A program made the position numbers and the translations under genes. This document shows positions 8,735-17,109 of a stretch of 64,000 bases of DNA, piece after piece. Under the pieces are notes generated by a model that saw only the letters and a program-made list of their open reading frames with translations, was not told the DNA's origin and did no database searches. Numbering within the stretch: position 1 is the first letter of the stretch; each line of letters starts with the position of its first letter. Source of the DNA: Sulfoacidibacillus ferrooxidans (GTDB taxonomy: Bacteria; Bacillota; Bacilli; Alicyclobacillales; SLC66); NCBI RefSeq assembly GCF_022606465.1, contig NZ_JALBUF010000008.1, positions 38,243 to 102,242 of the forward strand, written 5' to 3'.

Positions 8735-9447
8735 AATTCGACCACCTCAAACTTATATCCAACACCCCACACCGTATGAATATGTTGGGGTACCAAATCA
8801 GAAGCACGCCCCAATTTTTCTCGCAACCTTTTTACATGCGTATCAACCGTTCTCTGATCTCCAAAAAATTGATAGTTCCACACATCGCGAAGTAATTCCT
8901 CACGACTAAATACTTTTTCTGGTCTTTGTGCTAAATATAACAAAAGCTCGAATTCTTTTGGTGTAAGAGAGACTTCCTTATCCTCGACGAGTACTTTACG
9001 TGCATCGACGTTGATCACAAGCCCAGGAAAGGAGAGAATGTGCGTCATTGTTGAAGCTGGTTGCGGTTCAACCTGTGGAGCCCCAATTCTTCGCAAAAGT
9101 GCTTTTACACGCATTACTAGTTCACGCGGGCTAAACGGTTTGACAACATAATCGTCTGCGCCCACTTCAAACCCATGAACGCGATTGCTTTCATCACCAG
9201 CTGCAGTTAGCATGATAATAGGAGTATCTTTGTATTGGCGCAATTCAGCACACACATCACGACCGTCCATACCAGGGAGCATAAGGTCTAAAATAATCAA
9301 AGAATACTCCGATTCAAGTGCCATCGCTAACGCTTCAGTTCCATCTTCCGCCTCATCAACCAAAAAGTTGTTGCGCTCTAAGTACATACGTACAAGACGC
9401 CGAATGCGTTCTTCATCGTCAACAACTAAAATTCGTTCTGGATTCAT
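8731..9447 (-). CDS. resD: OmpR/PhoB-family response regulator, ResD-like
   Basis: The partner regulator of the adjacent kinase. The receiver domain (residues 1-120) has the acidic pair in ILVVDDEERIRR, phospho-acceptor D54 in IILDLMLPG, the conserved TAA and the lysine in VVKPFSPREL. The winged-helix DNA-binding domain (about 140-235) contains LTPKEFELLLYLAQRPEKVF and VDTHVKRLREKLG. Length (238) is that of ResD. It lies 12 bases downstream of rluB and overlaps resE by four bases. In Bacillus ResD activates genes for low-oxygen respiration; its targets here are unknown. Confidence 0.92.
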   Translation of the reverse strand: MNPERILVVDDEERIRRLVRMYLERNNFLVDEAEDGTEALAMALESEYSLIILDLMLPGMDGRDVCAELRQYKDTPIIMLTAAGDESNRVHGFEVGADDYVVKPFSPRELVMRVKALLRRIGAPQVEPQPASTMTHILSFPGLVINVDARKVLVEDKEVSLTPKEFELLLYLAQRPEKVFSREELLRDVWNYQFFGDQRTVDTHVKRLREKLGRASDLVPQHIHTVWGVGYKFEVVEL

Positions 9448-9459
9448 AGATTCATCTCC

Positions 9460-10242
9460 TTACCGTGATGTTCGATAGCTACCATCCATACCAACTTGTT
9501 GTTTTAATTGGTCAATTTCCCATGAACTTAACATCCGCCATTGGCCTGGCCGCAATCCACGCAAATTAAGTGAAGAATAGTGGGTTCGCGTAAGCTTTAT
9601 ACATGGATGCTCTACTAATTCTAACATGTTTCTTACTTGACGATTTCTACCTTCATGAATAGAAATAGTCAATTTTGTTGTTTGACCATCTGTTCCTAAG
9701 ATTGATACTTTTGCAGGTGCCGTGAGTCGCCCTTCCATCCGAACTCCTTTTTCTAACTGTCGCTTTGCAGATTCTGATACTTCACCTTCTACAATGGCTT
9801 CATAGGTCTTCGTAACGCCAAAGCTCGGGTGCATAAGGCGATTTGCTAACTCACCATCGTTAGTTAGTACGAGTGCCCCACTGGTTAGATAGTCTAATCT
9901 CCCTATAGGAAATAGGCGTTCTTGTACGCCTTGTATGCAGTCTAACACAGTTTTACGGCCTTGTGGATCATAGGCAGTCGTCACTGTCCGTATAGGTTTA
10001 TATAAAAGGATATAAACATGTTTTTTCCCTTGAAGGGAAAGTGCTGTTCCATCCACTTCAATCTTATCCGATCGTTTTACTTTGTAACCCAACTGATTGA
10101 TTATTTTTCCATTTACCTTCACTCTTCGTTCTTCGATCATGATTTCAGCATTGCGTCTTGATGTCACACCTGCATTGGCAATAACCTTTTGGAGCCTCTC
10201 CCCCTCCGTGTCTGTTCCACGCGTTTCTTTCATACTCATCAC
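9460..10242 (-). CDS. rluB: 23S rRNA pseudouridine synthase, RluB/RsuA family
   Basis: A pseudouridine synthase that modifies 23S rRNA, by family near position 2605. The N-terminal S4 RNA-binding domain spans about residues 14-60 (RLQKVIANAGVTSRRNAEIM, VKVNGKI). The catalytic domain has the RsuA-type motif PIGRLDYLTSGALVLTNDGE, in which the aspartate is the nucleophile, and IHEGRNRQVRNML near the end. The start is GTG 10242 or ATG 10239; both lie behind a weak AAAGTGAGCGG. It follows spmB by three bases and is part of the dacB-spmAB-rluB-resDE block, as in B. subtilis. Confidence 0.93.
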   Translation of the reverse strand: MMSMKETRGTDTEGERLQKVIANAGVTSRRNAEIMIEERRVKVNGKIINQLGYKVKRSDKIEVDGTALSLQGKKHVYILLYKPIRTVTTAYDPQGRKTVLDCIQGVQERLFPIGRLDYLTSGALVLTNDGELANRLMHPSFGVTKTYEAIVEGEVSESAKRQLEKGVRMEGRLTAPAKVSILGTDGQTTKLTISIHEGRNRQVRNMLELVEHPCIKLTRTHYSSLNLRGLRPGQWRMLSSWEIDQLKQQVGMDGSYRTSR

Positions 10243-10245
10243 CGC

Positions 10246-10779
10246 TCACTTTCCAAACATCATACTCACAGCCCAGATCGATGCAAACACACTTACTAAG
10301 TCTGATAATAGACCAACTTTCACTGAATATCTAGGTTTTCTAATGCCTACACTGCCATAATATACGGTTAGGACGTATAAAGTGGTATCTGTACTACCTT
10401 GCATCGTAGAAGCGACGCGACCAAGAAAGGAATCAGTACCTGCATGTTTAAACAAATCAGTAACTAAAGCGAGCGATCCTGATCCGGAAATTGGACGAAG
10501 CAATGCAAGCGGAACTAACTCCGCAGGAAAATGTATGATGTGCAGTAAAGGAGATAGGGCTTGAATAAATAATTGCAATGCACCAGAAGCGCGAAACACG
10601 CTTACAGCCACCATCATCGCAACGAGATGCGGAATTAAGCTCACAGATGTCGTGAAACCTTCCTTTGCACCTTCAGTAAAGGATTCGTATAAGGGAACCT
10701 TGTGTACAATGCCTGCGATTAAAATGGCTGCGATTGTCATAGGCAGTGCAAACGCTGAAATTGTAGCAAATACACTCAT
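10246..10779 (-). CDS. spmB: Spore maturation protein B
   Basis: A membrane protein of the nucleoside-recognition (Gate) family needed, with SpmA, for full dehydration of the spore core in Bacillus. The 177-residue sequence has several hydrophobic segments and the Gate-type stretch VSLIPHLVAMMVAVSVFRA, plus LRPISGSGSLALVTDLF and STMQGSTDTTLYVLTVYYG. The ATG at 10779 overlaps the end of spmA by four bases, and its ribosome site (AGGAGG) lies within spmA. It is expected to be transcribed late in the mother cell or forespore; no sporulation promoter was identified directly upstream. Confidence 0.93.
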   Translation of the reverse strand: MSVFATISAFALPMTIAAILIAGIVHKVPLYESFTEGAKEGFTTSVSLIPHLVAMMVAVSVFRASGALQLFIQALSPLLHIIHFPAELVPLALLRPISGSGSLALVTDLFKHAGTDSFLGRVASTMQGSTDTTLYVLTVYYGSVGIRKPRYSVKVGLLSDLVSVFASIWAVSMMFGK

Positions 10780-11381
10780 GATCGGTTCCTCCTACGGCAA
10801 CGGATCTGCTCTGTGCGGCGAAAAAAACGATCGAGTATAATGGCTGCACCTGTTGCAATCAGCGTTGCAAGAATGGTACTACCAATAATTTCCCCTGGAT
10901 TTTTAGAGTGAAACTCCATTCGCAGACCAATCATTGTAGCTGGAATGAGTGTTAAGCTAGCCGTGTTCATAGCGAGTAGCGTGCACATAGCATCGGATGC
11001 AACATCAGATGTCCCATTCAATGTTTGAAGCTCTTGCATCGCCTTTAACCCAAGAGGCGTAGCAGCATTCCCTAAACCCAAAATATTTGCACTCATATTA
11101 GCAATGAGAGCGCCCATTGCAGGGTGGTCACTTGGTACAGATGGGTACAACCACGTAGCAAACGGACGAAGGCGTTTGGACAGAATTTGAATAAGTCCTG
11201 ATTCCTCAGCAATCTTCATCATACCCAACCAAAATGCGATCACACTAATAAGTCCTAATGAAATGAATACACCATCTTTTGCTCCCGTTAGTACTCCTTC
11301 AGTAACCATGTGAATACGTCCAGTCAAAGCAGCTACAATAATGCCGCTCATAAATAGACTGAACCAGATAAAATTCATCAA
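10776..11381 (-). CDS. spmA: Spore maturation protein A
   Basis: The partner of SpmB, another Gate-family integral membrane protein (201 residues). Conserved stretches include FWLGMMKIAEESGLIQILS, the SpmA signature MGALIANMSANILGLGNAAT, and LNTASL-like NTASLTLIPATMIGLR. The start is TTG 11381 or ATG 11378, behind GGAGGAG. It lies about 58 bases after dacB. The dacB-spmA-spmB order is the same as in B. subtilis, where the operon controls cortex structure and core water content. Confidence 0.93.
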   Translation of the reverse strand: MMNFIWFSLFMSGIIVAALTGRIHMVTEGVLTGAKDGVFISLGLISVIAFWLGMMKIAEESGLIQILSKRLRPFATWLYPSVPSDHPAMGALIANMSANILGLGNAATPLGLKAMQELQTLNGTSDVASDAMCTLLAMNTASLTLIPATMIGLRMEFHSKNPGEIIGSTILATLIATGAAIILDRFFRRTEQIRCRRRNRS

Positions 11382-11438
11382 GGTATTCTCCTCCCCCGAG
11401 CGAACCCCTGTGAATTGACGTATGAATTACGTCAATTG

Positions 11439-12647
11439 TTATAGAAATAAATCCCGAATGTGACCCCATAATCCTTTAGGTTTAACTGCCCCAGTTGTCA
11501 CAAGATGCGCTTCACCAAGTTTCATCCCTTTAAAGAAATACTGTACAGTTCCTGCAACTTGTCCCTCTTTCACTGGTGCTGCAAGTCGTTTTATTTGTAT
11601 AACTCGTGATTCAATTTGTTCTTCTTCTCCTTTACGCATGACAAAATTCACTTGACCTACTGCTTTTAACGGTATAGTAGAGACAGTACCATATTGGACG
11701 TTTGCGTTCGCATGAACAGGTGCCAGTTGAACGACATTACGAGTTTCAAATGCCGTCAATCCATAAGTGAGTAATTGTTTCGAATCAACCCAATCATTCC
11801 CATCTCTCAAAACAATTAATGCAACTTGCCTATTCCCGCTTGATGCAGAAGAAGCCAAACACCGTCCAGAGAGTTTTGTAAATCCTGTTTTTACACCATC
11901 TGCATTAGGCATCATCCACAACATTTTATTTTTATTTTTTAGCTTCCGTTCCCATTTTTGACCTTGCCATGGGATGGTGTAAAATTTCGTGCTTACTATC
12001 TGCTTAAATAATGGATTGCGTAATGCTGTCGCTGTAATGATCGCCATATCATGAGCAGATGAATAATGGTCTTTATGATCTAACCCATGTGGGTTCATAA
12101 AATGGCTTTCATGTAAGCCTAATTTTTGTACTTGATCATTCATCATCTTTGCAAATTTTTCAGAAGATCCCCCACCTAAAAATTCAGCAATTGCCATGGC
12201 CGAATCATTCCCACTTCGCAACATCATGGCATAAGTAAGATTGCGTAAAGATTGTTTCTCTCCCTGCGCCAAGTAAATAGATGATCCTTCTTGACGTACT
12301 GCATTGGGTGAAGCGGTCACAGTTTGATCTAGCTTTCCAGAGCGCACAGAAATCCAAGCAGTAATGATTTTTGTTAAACTAGCAATTCGCATACGTTTGT
12401 GTGCATTTTTCTCATAGAGAATACGACCAGTATTGACATCAATCAGACATGCCGATTCTGCAGAATTACCAGTTTCTTGAACATTCATGGTTTGCGCTTG
12501 TGGTATCGGTGTACGGGAACGCACTTTAGCAGATACGTCTGAGCTAGCTGTAAAACTAAGTAACAGCAAAGTAAGCATAGCGATGTGAACACGATGCCAC
12601 ATGACTTTTTTGTTTGCCTTTTGTACGATATGCGGTGACTTGTCCAT
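11439..12647 (-). CDS. dacB: D-alanyl-D-alanine carboxypeptidase (penicillin-binding protein 5*, DacB-like)
   Basis: A serine DD-carboxypeptidase that trims peptidoglycan side chains, probably in the spore cortex. A signal peptide (MWHRVHIAMLTLLLLSFTAS) is followed by the S11 domain with SxxK (IASLTKIITA), SGN (LRSGNDSAM) and KTG (ADGVKTGFTKLSG). A PBP5-type C-terminal domain ends the protein. ATG 12647 is chosen because AAGGGAGTG lies nine bases upstream; longer in-frame extensions lack both a ribosome site and homology. Length (402) is normal. Being first of dacB-spmA-spmB supports the spore role. A terminator separates it from gerW upstream. Confidence 0.9.
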   Translation of the reverse strand: MDKSPHIVQKANKKVMWHRVHIAMLTLLLLSFTASSDVSAKVRSRTPIPQAQTMNVQETGNSAESACLIDVNTGRILYEKNAHKRMRIASLTKIITAWISVRSGKLDQTVTASPNAVRQEGSSIYLAQGEKQSLRNLTYAMMLRSGNDSAMAIAEFLGGGSSEKFAKMMNDQVQKLGLHESHFMNPHGLDHKDHYSSAHDMAIITATALRNPLFKQIVSTKFYTIPWQGQKWERKLKNKNKMLWMMPNADGVKTGFTKLSGRCLASSASSGNRQVALIVLRDGNDWVDSKQLLTYGLTAFETRNVVQLAPVHANANVQYGTVSTIPLKAVGQVNFVMRKGEEEQIESRVIQIKRLAAPVKEGQVAGTVQYFFKGMKLGEAHLVTTGAVKPKGLWGHIRDLFL

Positions 12648-12682
12648 ATAGAAGCACTCCCTTGCAATTCTCCAATAGAAGA

Positions 12683-12708
12683 CAAAACAAGCGCTTTGGT
12701 AGCGCTTG
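12683..12708 (-). terminator. Terminator after gerW
   Basis: Stem CAAGCGC/GCGCTTG (12688-12694 with 12702-12708). On the minus strand it is followed by TTTTGTC. It lies about 20 bases past the gerW stop and so divides the riboflavin-to-gerW transcript from dacB. Confidence 0.75.
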
Positions 12709-12726
12709 CCCTGTATATTGTATTCC

Positions 12727-13164
12727 TCACATTGGCGGTGTTGGCGTACTATTATGCTCTGCTCGCTTATTCTTCGTAAAGGCCTCAAGACGATCAACTA
12801 ATGTTGGTGCAAGATCAATTAAGCGATCGTACAATTGATTCCCAGGTTCAGCCGACAAAAGTTTAACACCATGTTGTCCAACGATTAAAAAACCCATGGG
12901 TGCAATCGATACTCCACCTCCAGCTCCACCACCAAATGGGAGCGCTTGAGCATCAGGTCCATGATTAACTGCGGCTGCTTTATCGCGGCCTAAGCGAAAT
13001 TCAGTACCCCCTGCCGCAAAACCAAATCCTACTCTTGAGATCGGAAGGATCACATTACCATCTGGCGTTTCTACTGGATCTCCAATAATTGTATTTACGT
13101 CAATCATTTCCTTCAGATTTTCCATTGCTGTCTGCATTAGGGATTGAATCGGATGTTCTTGCAT
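12727..13164 (-). CDS. gerW: GerW/YtfJ-family spore protein
   Basis: A 145-residue protein of the YtfJ/GerW family, a spore protein needed for normal germination in B. subtilis. Family hallmarks are NTIIGDPVETPDGNVILPIS, the glycine-rich RVGFGFAAGGTEF, FGGGAGGG and VSIAPMGFLIV. ATG 13164 lies seven bases behind GGGGGG. The first 65 bases of the gene overlap the tail of the DUF2953 gene in another frame, implying translational coupling. B. subtilis has the same pairing of a DUF2953 protein (YtfI) with YtfJ. Confidence 0.9.
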   Translation of the reverse strand: MQEHPIQSLMQTAMENLKEMIDVNTIIGDPVETPDGNVILPISRVGFGFAAGGTEFRLGRDKAAAVNHGPDAQALPFGGGAGGGVSIAPMGFLIVGQHGVKLLSAEPGNQLYDRLIDLAPTLVDRLEAFTKNKRAEHNSTPTPPM

Positions 13165-13780
13165 GTGCACCCCCCATTTTCAACAACCATAGTAATTTTG
13201 CCCCAGCGACCATAGTCTTTCCTATAGACACAGTTCCTATCCAGGTAGTGCTTGTCTTAAGTGTTGGCGAATAATAATCAGGGATCACATAAAGATACGG
13301 GGGATTTCGAAAGGAGAGAAACTGCGTAGCTATACCTACTACTGAGGTTTGAAAAAACCAAACTAAGCCACAAAGAATGCCTGTTACAGCTGCGTCACTT
13401 GCCCCAATGGTCGTCGTCCAAGAACACTCTACAATTGAAATTTTTTGTGTGAGTTTAATTAATACCGGAAAAAAAATATCTATTTGCGTAAATACAACGT
13501 ACAATTGCTGTAGTTGCTTTTTTCGACGAGCTACTTTTTTTATATTGCTTTGAATACGATCAACCGTTTGCTCTTGCTTTGATGTCATCATAGCTACCAG
13601 CGAATCCACAGTGAGTGCCGGAACAGACCACTGCTTATGAATGCGAATAAAATAAAGGTAACGAAAGGATACCCTTACCTGCTCAGCTGTAGGTCCATGC
13701 TCAAAATGCACATGAAAGCGGATCGGAGCAAAGAGTAAAATACATAAAAATGCTACAATACATATAAGCCACCAAAACAC
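13100..13780 (-). CDS. DUF2953 membrane-associated protein (YtfI-like)
   Basis: A 226-residue protein with an N-terminal membrane anchor (VFWWLICIVAFLCILLFAP) followed by a beta-rich stretch (IRFHVHFEHGPTAEQVRVSF) and a later FVF/PVL hydrophobic region. This pattern and the position directly upstream of gerW match the DUF2953/YtfI family found beside YtfJ in sporeformers. GTG 13780 is preferred because GGGGAGG sits seven bases upstream; ATG 13801 lies in front of that site. The hydrophilic C-terminus (SDSIPNADSNGKSEGND) runs 65 bases into gerW. The function is unknown; a sporulation role is inferred from the partner. Confidence 0.8.
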   Translation of the reverse strand: MFWWLICIVAFLCILLFAPIRFHVHFEHGPTAEQVRVSFRYLYFIRIHKQWSVPALTVDSLVAMMTSKQEQTVDRIQSNIKKVARRKKQLQQLYVVFTQIDIFFPVLIKLTQKISIVECSWTTTIGASDAAVTGILCGLVWFFQTSVVGIATQFLSFRNPPYLYVIPDYYSPTLKTSTTWIGTVSIGKTMVAGAKLLWLLKMGGAHARTSDSIPNADSNGKSEGND

Positions 13781-13835
13781 GCCCGATCCTCCCCGACACA
13801 TTCATCGAGGATACTATTTCCTATTTTTATACACA

Positions 13836-14375
13836 TTATTCATCGCTACGGACAAGCTTTTGAAATTCACCAATCGGAGGTAAGTCATTCGAATTTTGTA
13901 ACCCAAAATAATCAAGAAATTCAGAAGTGGTTTCAAATAAAAAAGGACGTCCTGGTCCCTCAGCGCGTCCTGCCTCTTTGATCAAGCCGCGTGCAACAAG
14001 TGTTGCTATTGCTTTCTCCGCTTTGACACCACGAATCTCTTCAATATCACTACGGGTAATAGGTTGCCTATAAGCAATAATAGCCAACGTTTCTAAAGCC
14101 GCTTGCGATAATGGGGCAGGTGCTGGCACTAACGCTAACTTACGCAAATAAGGTGTTAACGTCGCAAGTGTATTTAACTGCCATACGCTTGCTATTCGCA
14201 TAATTAGAAACGAGCGCCCTTCGCGTTGCTGTTTTTCTTCTAGTTTCATACATAAATCATAAACATCCTGCTCATCCATCTCTAAAACGGTTGCGATTTG
14301 TTTGTCGCTAAGTCCTTCTGACCCTGCCACAAATAAAAGTCCTTCAAGCACTGACAACGGGTCCAGAGTAATCAT
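13836..14375 (-). CDS. scpB: Segregation and condensation protein B
   Basis: The winged-helix kleisin-binding subunit of the SMC-ScpAB condensin. Diagnostic stretches are LEGLLFVAGSEGLSDKQIA, LSQAALETLAIIAYRQPITR, IEEIRGVKAEKAIATL and GRPFLFETTSEFLDYFGL. ATG 14375 overlaps the scpA stop codon (TAATG) and has GAGGA ten bases upstream; the longer in-frame start at 14432 lies inside scpA without a good ribosome site. Length (179) is normal. ScpB works with ScpA and SMC in chromosome condensation and segregation. Confidence 0.94.
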   Translation of the reverse strand: MITLDPLSVLEGLLFVAGSEGLSDKQIATVLEMDEQDVYDLCMKLEEKQQREGRSFLIMRIASVWQLNTLATLTPYLRKLALVPAPAPLSQAALETLAIIAYRQPITRSDIEEIRGVKAEKAIATLVARGLIKEAGRAEGPGRPFLFETTSEFLDYFGLQNSNDLPPIGEFQKLVRSDE

Positions 14376-15124
14376 TATTGAATCTTCCTCAGCTCTATCC
14401 ATATATCCCCAAATTGTTCCTCCTGCCAACACATAATCTTATTTAATCGTATCAGTTCTAAAACAGCTAAAAAAACAGTTACAATTTCTTTGCGATGATG
14501 TGACTGTATGAGAGACGAAAAGTTAGTTTTTTCTTGACGTAGCACTTTTAAGATGGCGTTCATCCGCTCCGGTATGGTTTCTCGATCGCGAATAACACTA
14601 ACATCTAAGGTTGATTGTGTTCGTGAAAGAGCACGCATCACTGCTTCTTGTAAATGAATTAATTCTAATCCCGCAAGAAAGTCAGGTACAGTTGGTAATT
14701 CTCGATATGGTGTAAGGGGTGTGGGCAAACGTCCGATGCACTGTGCACGATAAACTTGTTTGAGCGATAATGTCTGCGCAACCATCTTAAATGCTTTGTA
14801 TTCGATTAGACGTTCTTTTAGATCTAGTTCTGAATCAATACCCACTTCTCCATCTTCATCCATATGTGCATCTTTATCTCCACGTTTAGGTAGAAGTGAG
14901 CGTGATTTTAAAGCAATTAACGTAGCTGCCATCACTAAAAACTCACTTGCAATTTCTAATTTGAACTCCATCGACTGCTTTAAATAGGCCATATACTGAT
15001 CGGTCACGCGAGCAATCGGGACTTCGTGAATATTCATTTTGTCGCTTTCTATAAGATGAAGCAATAAATCGAGTGGTCCCTCAAATGATTGTAGTGAAAT
15101 TAGGTAATTTTGATCAGTCTTCAT
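14375..15124 (-). CDS. scpA: Segregation and condensation protein A (kleisin)
   Basis: The kleisin subunit of bacterial condensin, 249 residues. The N-terminal SMC-binding part shows FEGPLDLLLHLIESDKMNIH, VPIARVTDQYMAYL and FLVMAATLIALKSRSLLP. The C-terminal winged helix includes VTVFLAVLELIRLNKI. The ATG overlaps the preceding protease gene by four bases (ATGA), and the end is coupled to scpB. The rib-to-scpAB linkage is conserved in bacilli. Confidence 0.95.
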   Translation of the reverse strand: MKTDQNYLISLQSFEGPLDLLLHLIESDKMNIHEVPIARVTDQYMAYLKQSMEFKLEIASEFLVMAATLIALKSRSLLPKRGDKDAHMDEDGEVGIDSELDLKERLIEYKAFKMVAQTLSLKQVYRAQCIGRLPTPLTPYRELPTVPDFLAGLELIHLQEAVMRALSRTQSTLDVSVIRDRETIPERMNAILKVLRQEKTNFSSLIQSHHRKEIVTVFLAVLELIRLNKIMCWQEEQFGDIWIELRKIQ

Positions 15125-15774
15125 GCTACCAATCCAAAAAGACTCATAATGCCCGAAATGGCACTATTGATCACCATTCCACCAAGAGTTGTACCACCAA
15201 TCGGGAGAATTAATATCAAAACAAGAAAAAATGGTCCCACACGTTCAAACTGATTAGCCCGACTCAGCCAACGCGGCGGAAGAGAGTATCTTAATATTTT
15301 CCAACCATCCAACGGTGGCACAGGAATTAAATTGAAGATAAATAACGCAATATTGACAACAGCAAGCCAAAAACTCAAATTAGCCATAAACATTCCAATG
15401 CCAGTAAGCCAAAATGCAGATCCTGAACTACTAATAGCGAGTAATGCTAAAATAGCGAGTAGTGCAAGGATAGCGTTCATCAATGGCCCTGCAAGAGAAA
15501 TGAGAACAATACCTACTTGGCGATTGATTCGAATTTTATTTGGATTAAATGTAACAGGTTTTGCCCATCCAAAATTCACAATCAAAATCATAAGCAATCC
15601 AAGTAAGTCTAGATGAGCAAGAGGATTTAAAGTCACGCGGCCCTCTTTCTTTGCCGTATCATCACCTAGGAATAACGCCATACGTGCATGTCCATACTCG
15701 TGTACTGCAAGACCAATGACAAAAGCGAGGAGCCTAAAGATAAAGCCTGTACCAAAAAATGAAAACAGTCCCAC
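15121..15774 (-). CDS. Site-2 protease family protein (M50 metallopeptidase)
   Basis: An integral membrane zinc metalloprotease of the rhomboid-sized M50 branch (217 residues). The HExxH zinc motif is in GLAVHEYGHARMALFLGD, NPLAHLD follows, and the second metal-ligand region is FNLIPVPPLDGWKILRY. About five hydrophobic segments are visible. The start is GTG 15774; GAGGAG lies rather far (12 bases) upstream. It corresponds in position to B. subtilis YpuF-region membrane protease genes beside scpA. The substrate is unknown. Confidence 0.88.
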   Translation of the reverse strand: MGLFSFFGTGFIFRLLAFVIGLAVHEYGHARMALFLGDDTAKKEGRVTLNPLAHLDLLGLLMILIVNFGWAKPVTFNPNKIRINRQVGIVLISLAGPLMNAILALLAILALLAISSSGSAFWLTGIGMFMANLSFWLAVVNIALFIFNLIPVPPLDGWKILRYSLPPRWLSRANQFERVGPFFLVLILILPIGGTTLGGMVINSAISGIMSLFGLVA

Positions 15775-15829
15775 GGGCGCAATTCGCTCCTCTACTGAAT
15801 GTTAAGCGTTCTATTACTCTTGTTTTAAA

Positions 15830-16612
15830 CTACTTTTGTTTTAAACGCCATGGTAGAATTTTAGCATATGGTGCAAAATAACGTTTTCCCTTATCAATTT
15901 CGCGCATACAGTTCTTGCGCAAATCAGTGAGAAGCAGACTTGTTTCGGTTTGATTGTGCGCAAATAAAATAATATTTTGTGATATGAATGGCAGAGGGCC
16001 AAGTGCTACGTAATAAGTTGGCCCAATTATCTGCGCTAATAGTGTATACAGGTTCCAAAAATGATGTTGTTTTGGACCTGCAGTTGTCATAATCACATTC
16101 ATCGCTACTATGCCTTCTGGAGCTAAATGACGTCGTATCTTATCGATAAATGCTTCACTAAAGAAACTCGTGGGAGTTTGTTCGTGAAAAAAAACATCAA
16201 TAAAAATAAGATCGAACACGTCGTCTATGCGGTCGAGATACTTCAAACCATCTTCTGCAAAGTATCGACACCGCTGATCGGTCGGTAAACCAAAAAAACG
16301 TGCAGCGACCTCAATTACCTGTTCATCCAAGTCAATTCCAGTAACATGTGCTTCCCTATGCCTTCGATGAATGTGTCTAATCGCTGTCCCTGTACCAACA
16401 CCGATAGCCAAAAAATTTTGTACGGTAGGAAGCCATGCTACATGAAGCGCAAAAGCCTGTTGATAGGGAAAATATAATCGTTCCGGTTGTTCAATGGCTA
16501 AAGCTCCTTGCCATCCTGAACCTTCTTCGCCAAAGCGCATATAGCGAACACCACTTCGTTCTCCCACTTGAATAGCTTGATAGATAGAATTCGCCTTATA
16601 AATGATCGTCAC
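15830..16612 (-). CDS. Spermidine synthase-like methyltransferase-fold protein
   Basis: A 260-residue protein with the spermidine synthase / class I methyltransferase fold. The nucleotide-binding loop is FLAIGVGTGTAIRHIHRRH, followed by HVTGIDLDEQVIEVAARFFG, YFAEDGLKYL and FDLIFIDVFFHEQTP, where SpeE proteins place the catalytic aspartate. It is shorter at the N-terminus than true SpeE, so it may be a SpeE-like enzyme of unknown substrate. The start is GTG 16612, with only a weak ribosome site. It lies 15 bases after ribH and seems to be co-transcribed with the rib operon. Confidence 0.72.
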   Translation of the reverse strand: MTIIYKANSIYQAIQVGERSGVRYMRFGEEGSGWQGALAIEQPERLYFPYQQAFALHVAWLPTVQNFLAIGVGTGTAIRHIHRRHREAHVTGIDLDEQVIEVAARFFGLPTDQRCRYFAEDGLKYLDRIDDVFDLIFIDVFFHEQTPTSFFSEAFIDKIRRHLAPEGIVAMNVIMTTAGPKQHHFWNLYTLLAQIIGPTYYVALGPLPFISQNIILFAHNQTETSLLLTDLRKNCMREIDKGKRYFAPYAKILPWRLKQK

Positions 16613-16627
16613 GAGTCAAATCCACAT

Positions 16628-17098
16628 TCACAGGGATAACGAACGATGTAAATTAGCCATCTCAATGGCCGTGACAGCAGCTTCCCAACCCTTGTTGCCA
16701 GCCTTCGTTCCTGCACGCTCTATCGCTTGTTCAATTGTATCTGTAGTAAGCACACCAAAACACACAGGAATACCACTGTGCAGTGCTGTGGATGCAATTC
16801 CCTTAGCTGTCTCAGCTGCGACAAAGTCAAAATGAGGAGTTGATCCGCGAATCACTGCTCCTAATGCAATAATGGCATCATAACGACCTGACTCAGCCAT
16901 TTTTTTTGCAATCAACGGGATTTCAAACGCCCCAGGTACCCAGGCCACATCGACCCGTTCGGCTTCCACGCCATGACGTATTAACGAATCTTGTGCACCA
17001 GATAGCAGTCTAGTAGAGATAAAATCATTAAATCGTGCAATCACAATTCCTATGCGCAAACCAGTACCAACCAGATGACCCTCAAATACTTGTCCCAT
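16628..17098 (-). CDS. ribH: 6,7-dimethyl-8-ribityllumazine synthase
   Basis: Lumazine synthase, the penultimate step of riboflavin synthesis; in bacilli it forms a 60-mer capsid around RibE. Active-site stretches are [47 protein letters not shown] and [24 protein letters not shown] 17098 is preferred over 17104 because AAGGGG lies seven bases upstream of the former. The length of 156 residues is typical. It is the fourth gene of ribD-ribE-ribBA-ribH. Confidence 0.96.
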   Translation of the reverse strand: MGQVFEGHLVGTGLRIGIVIARFNDFISTRLLSGAQDSLIRHGVEAERVDVAWVPGAFEIPLIAKKMAESGRYDAIIALGAVIRGSTPHFDFVAAETAKGIASTALHSGIPVCFGVLTTDTIEQAIERAGTKAGNKGWEAAVTAIEMANLHRSLSL

Positions 17099-17109
17099 TT
17101 TCATACCCC

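Noticed and set aside
12648..12797. 50-codon N-terminal extension of the DacB frame
   Set aside because: It overlaps the gerW terminator, lacks a ribosome site and would bury the signal peptide. The start at 12647 is preferred.
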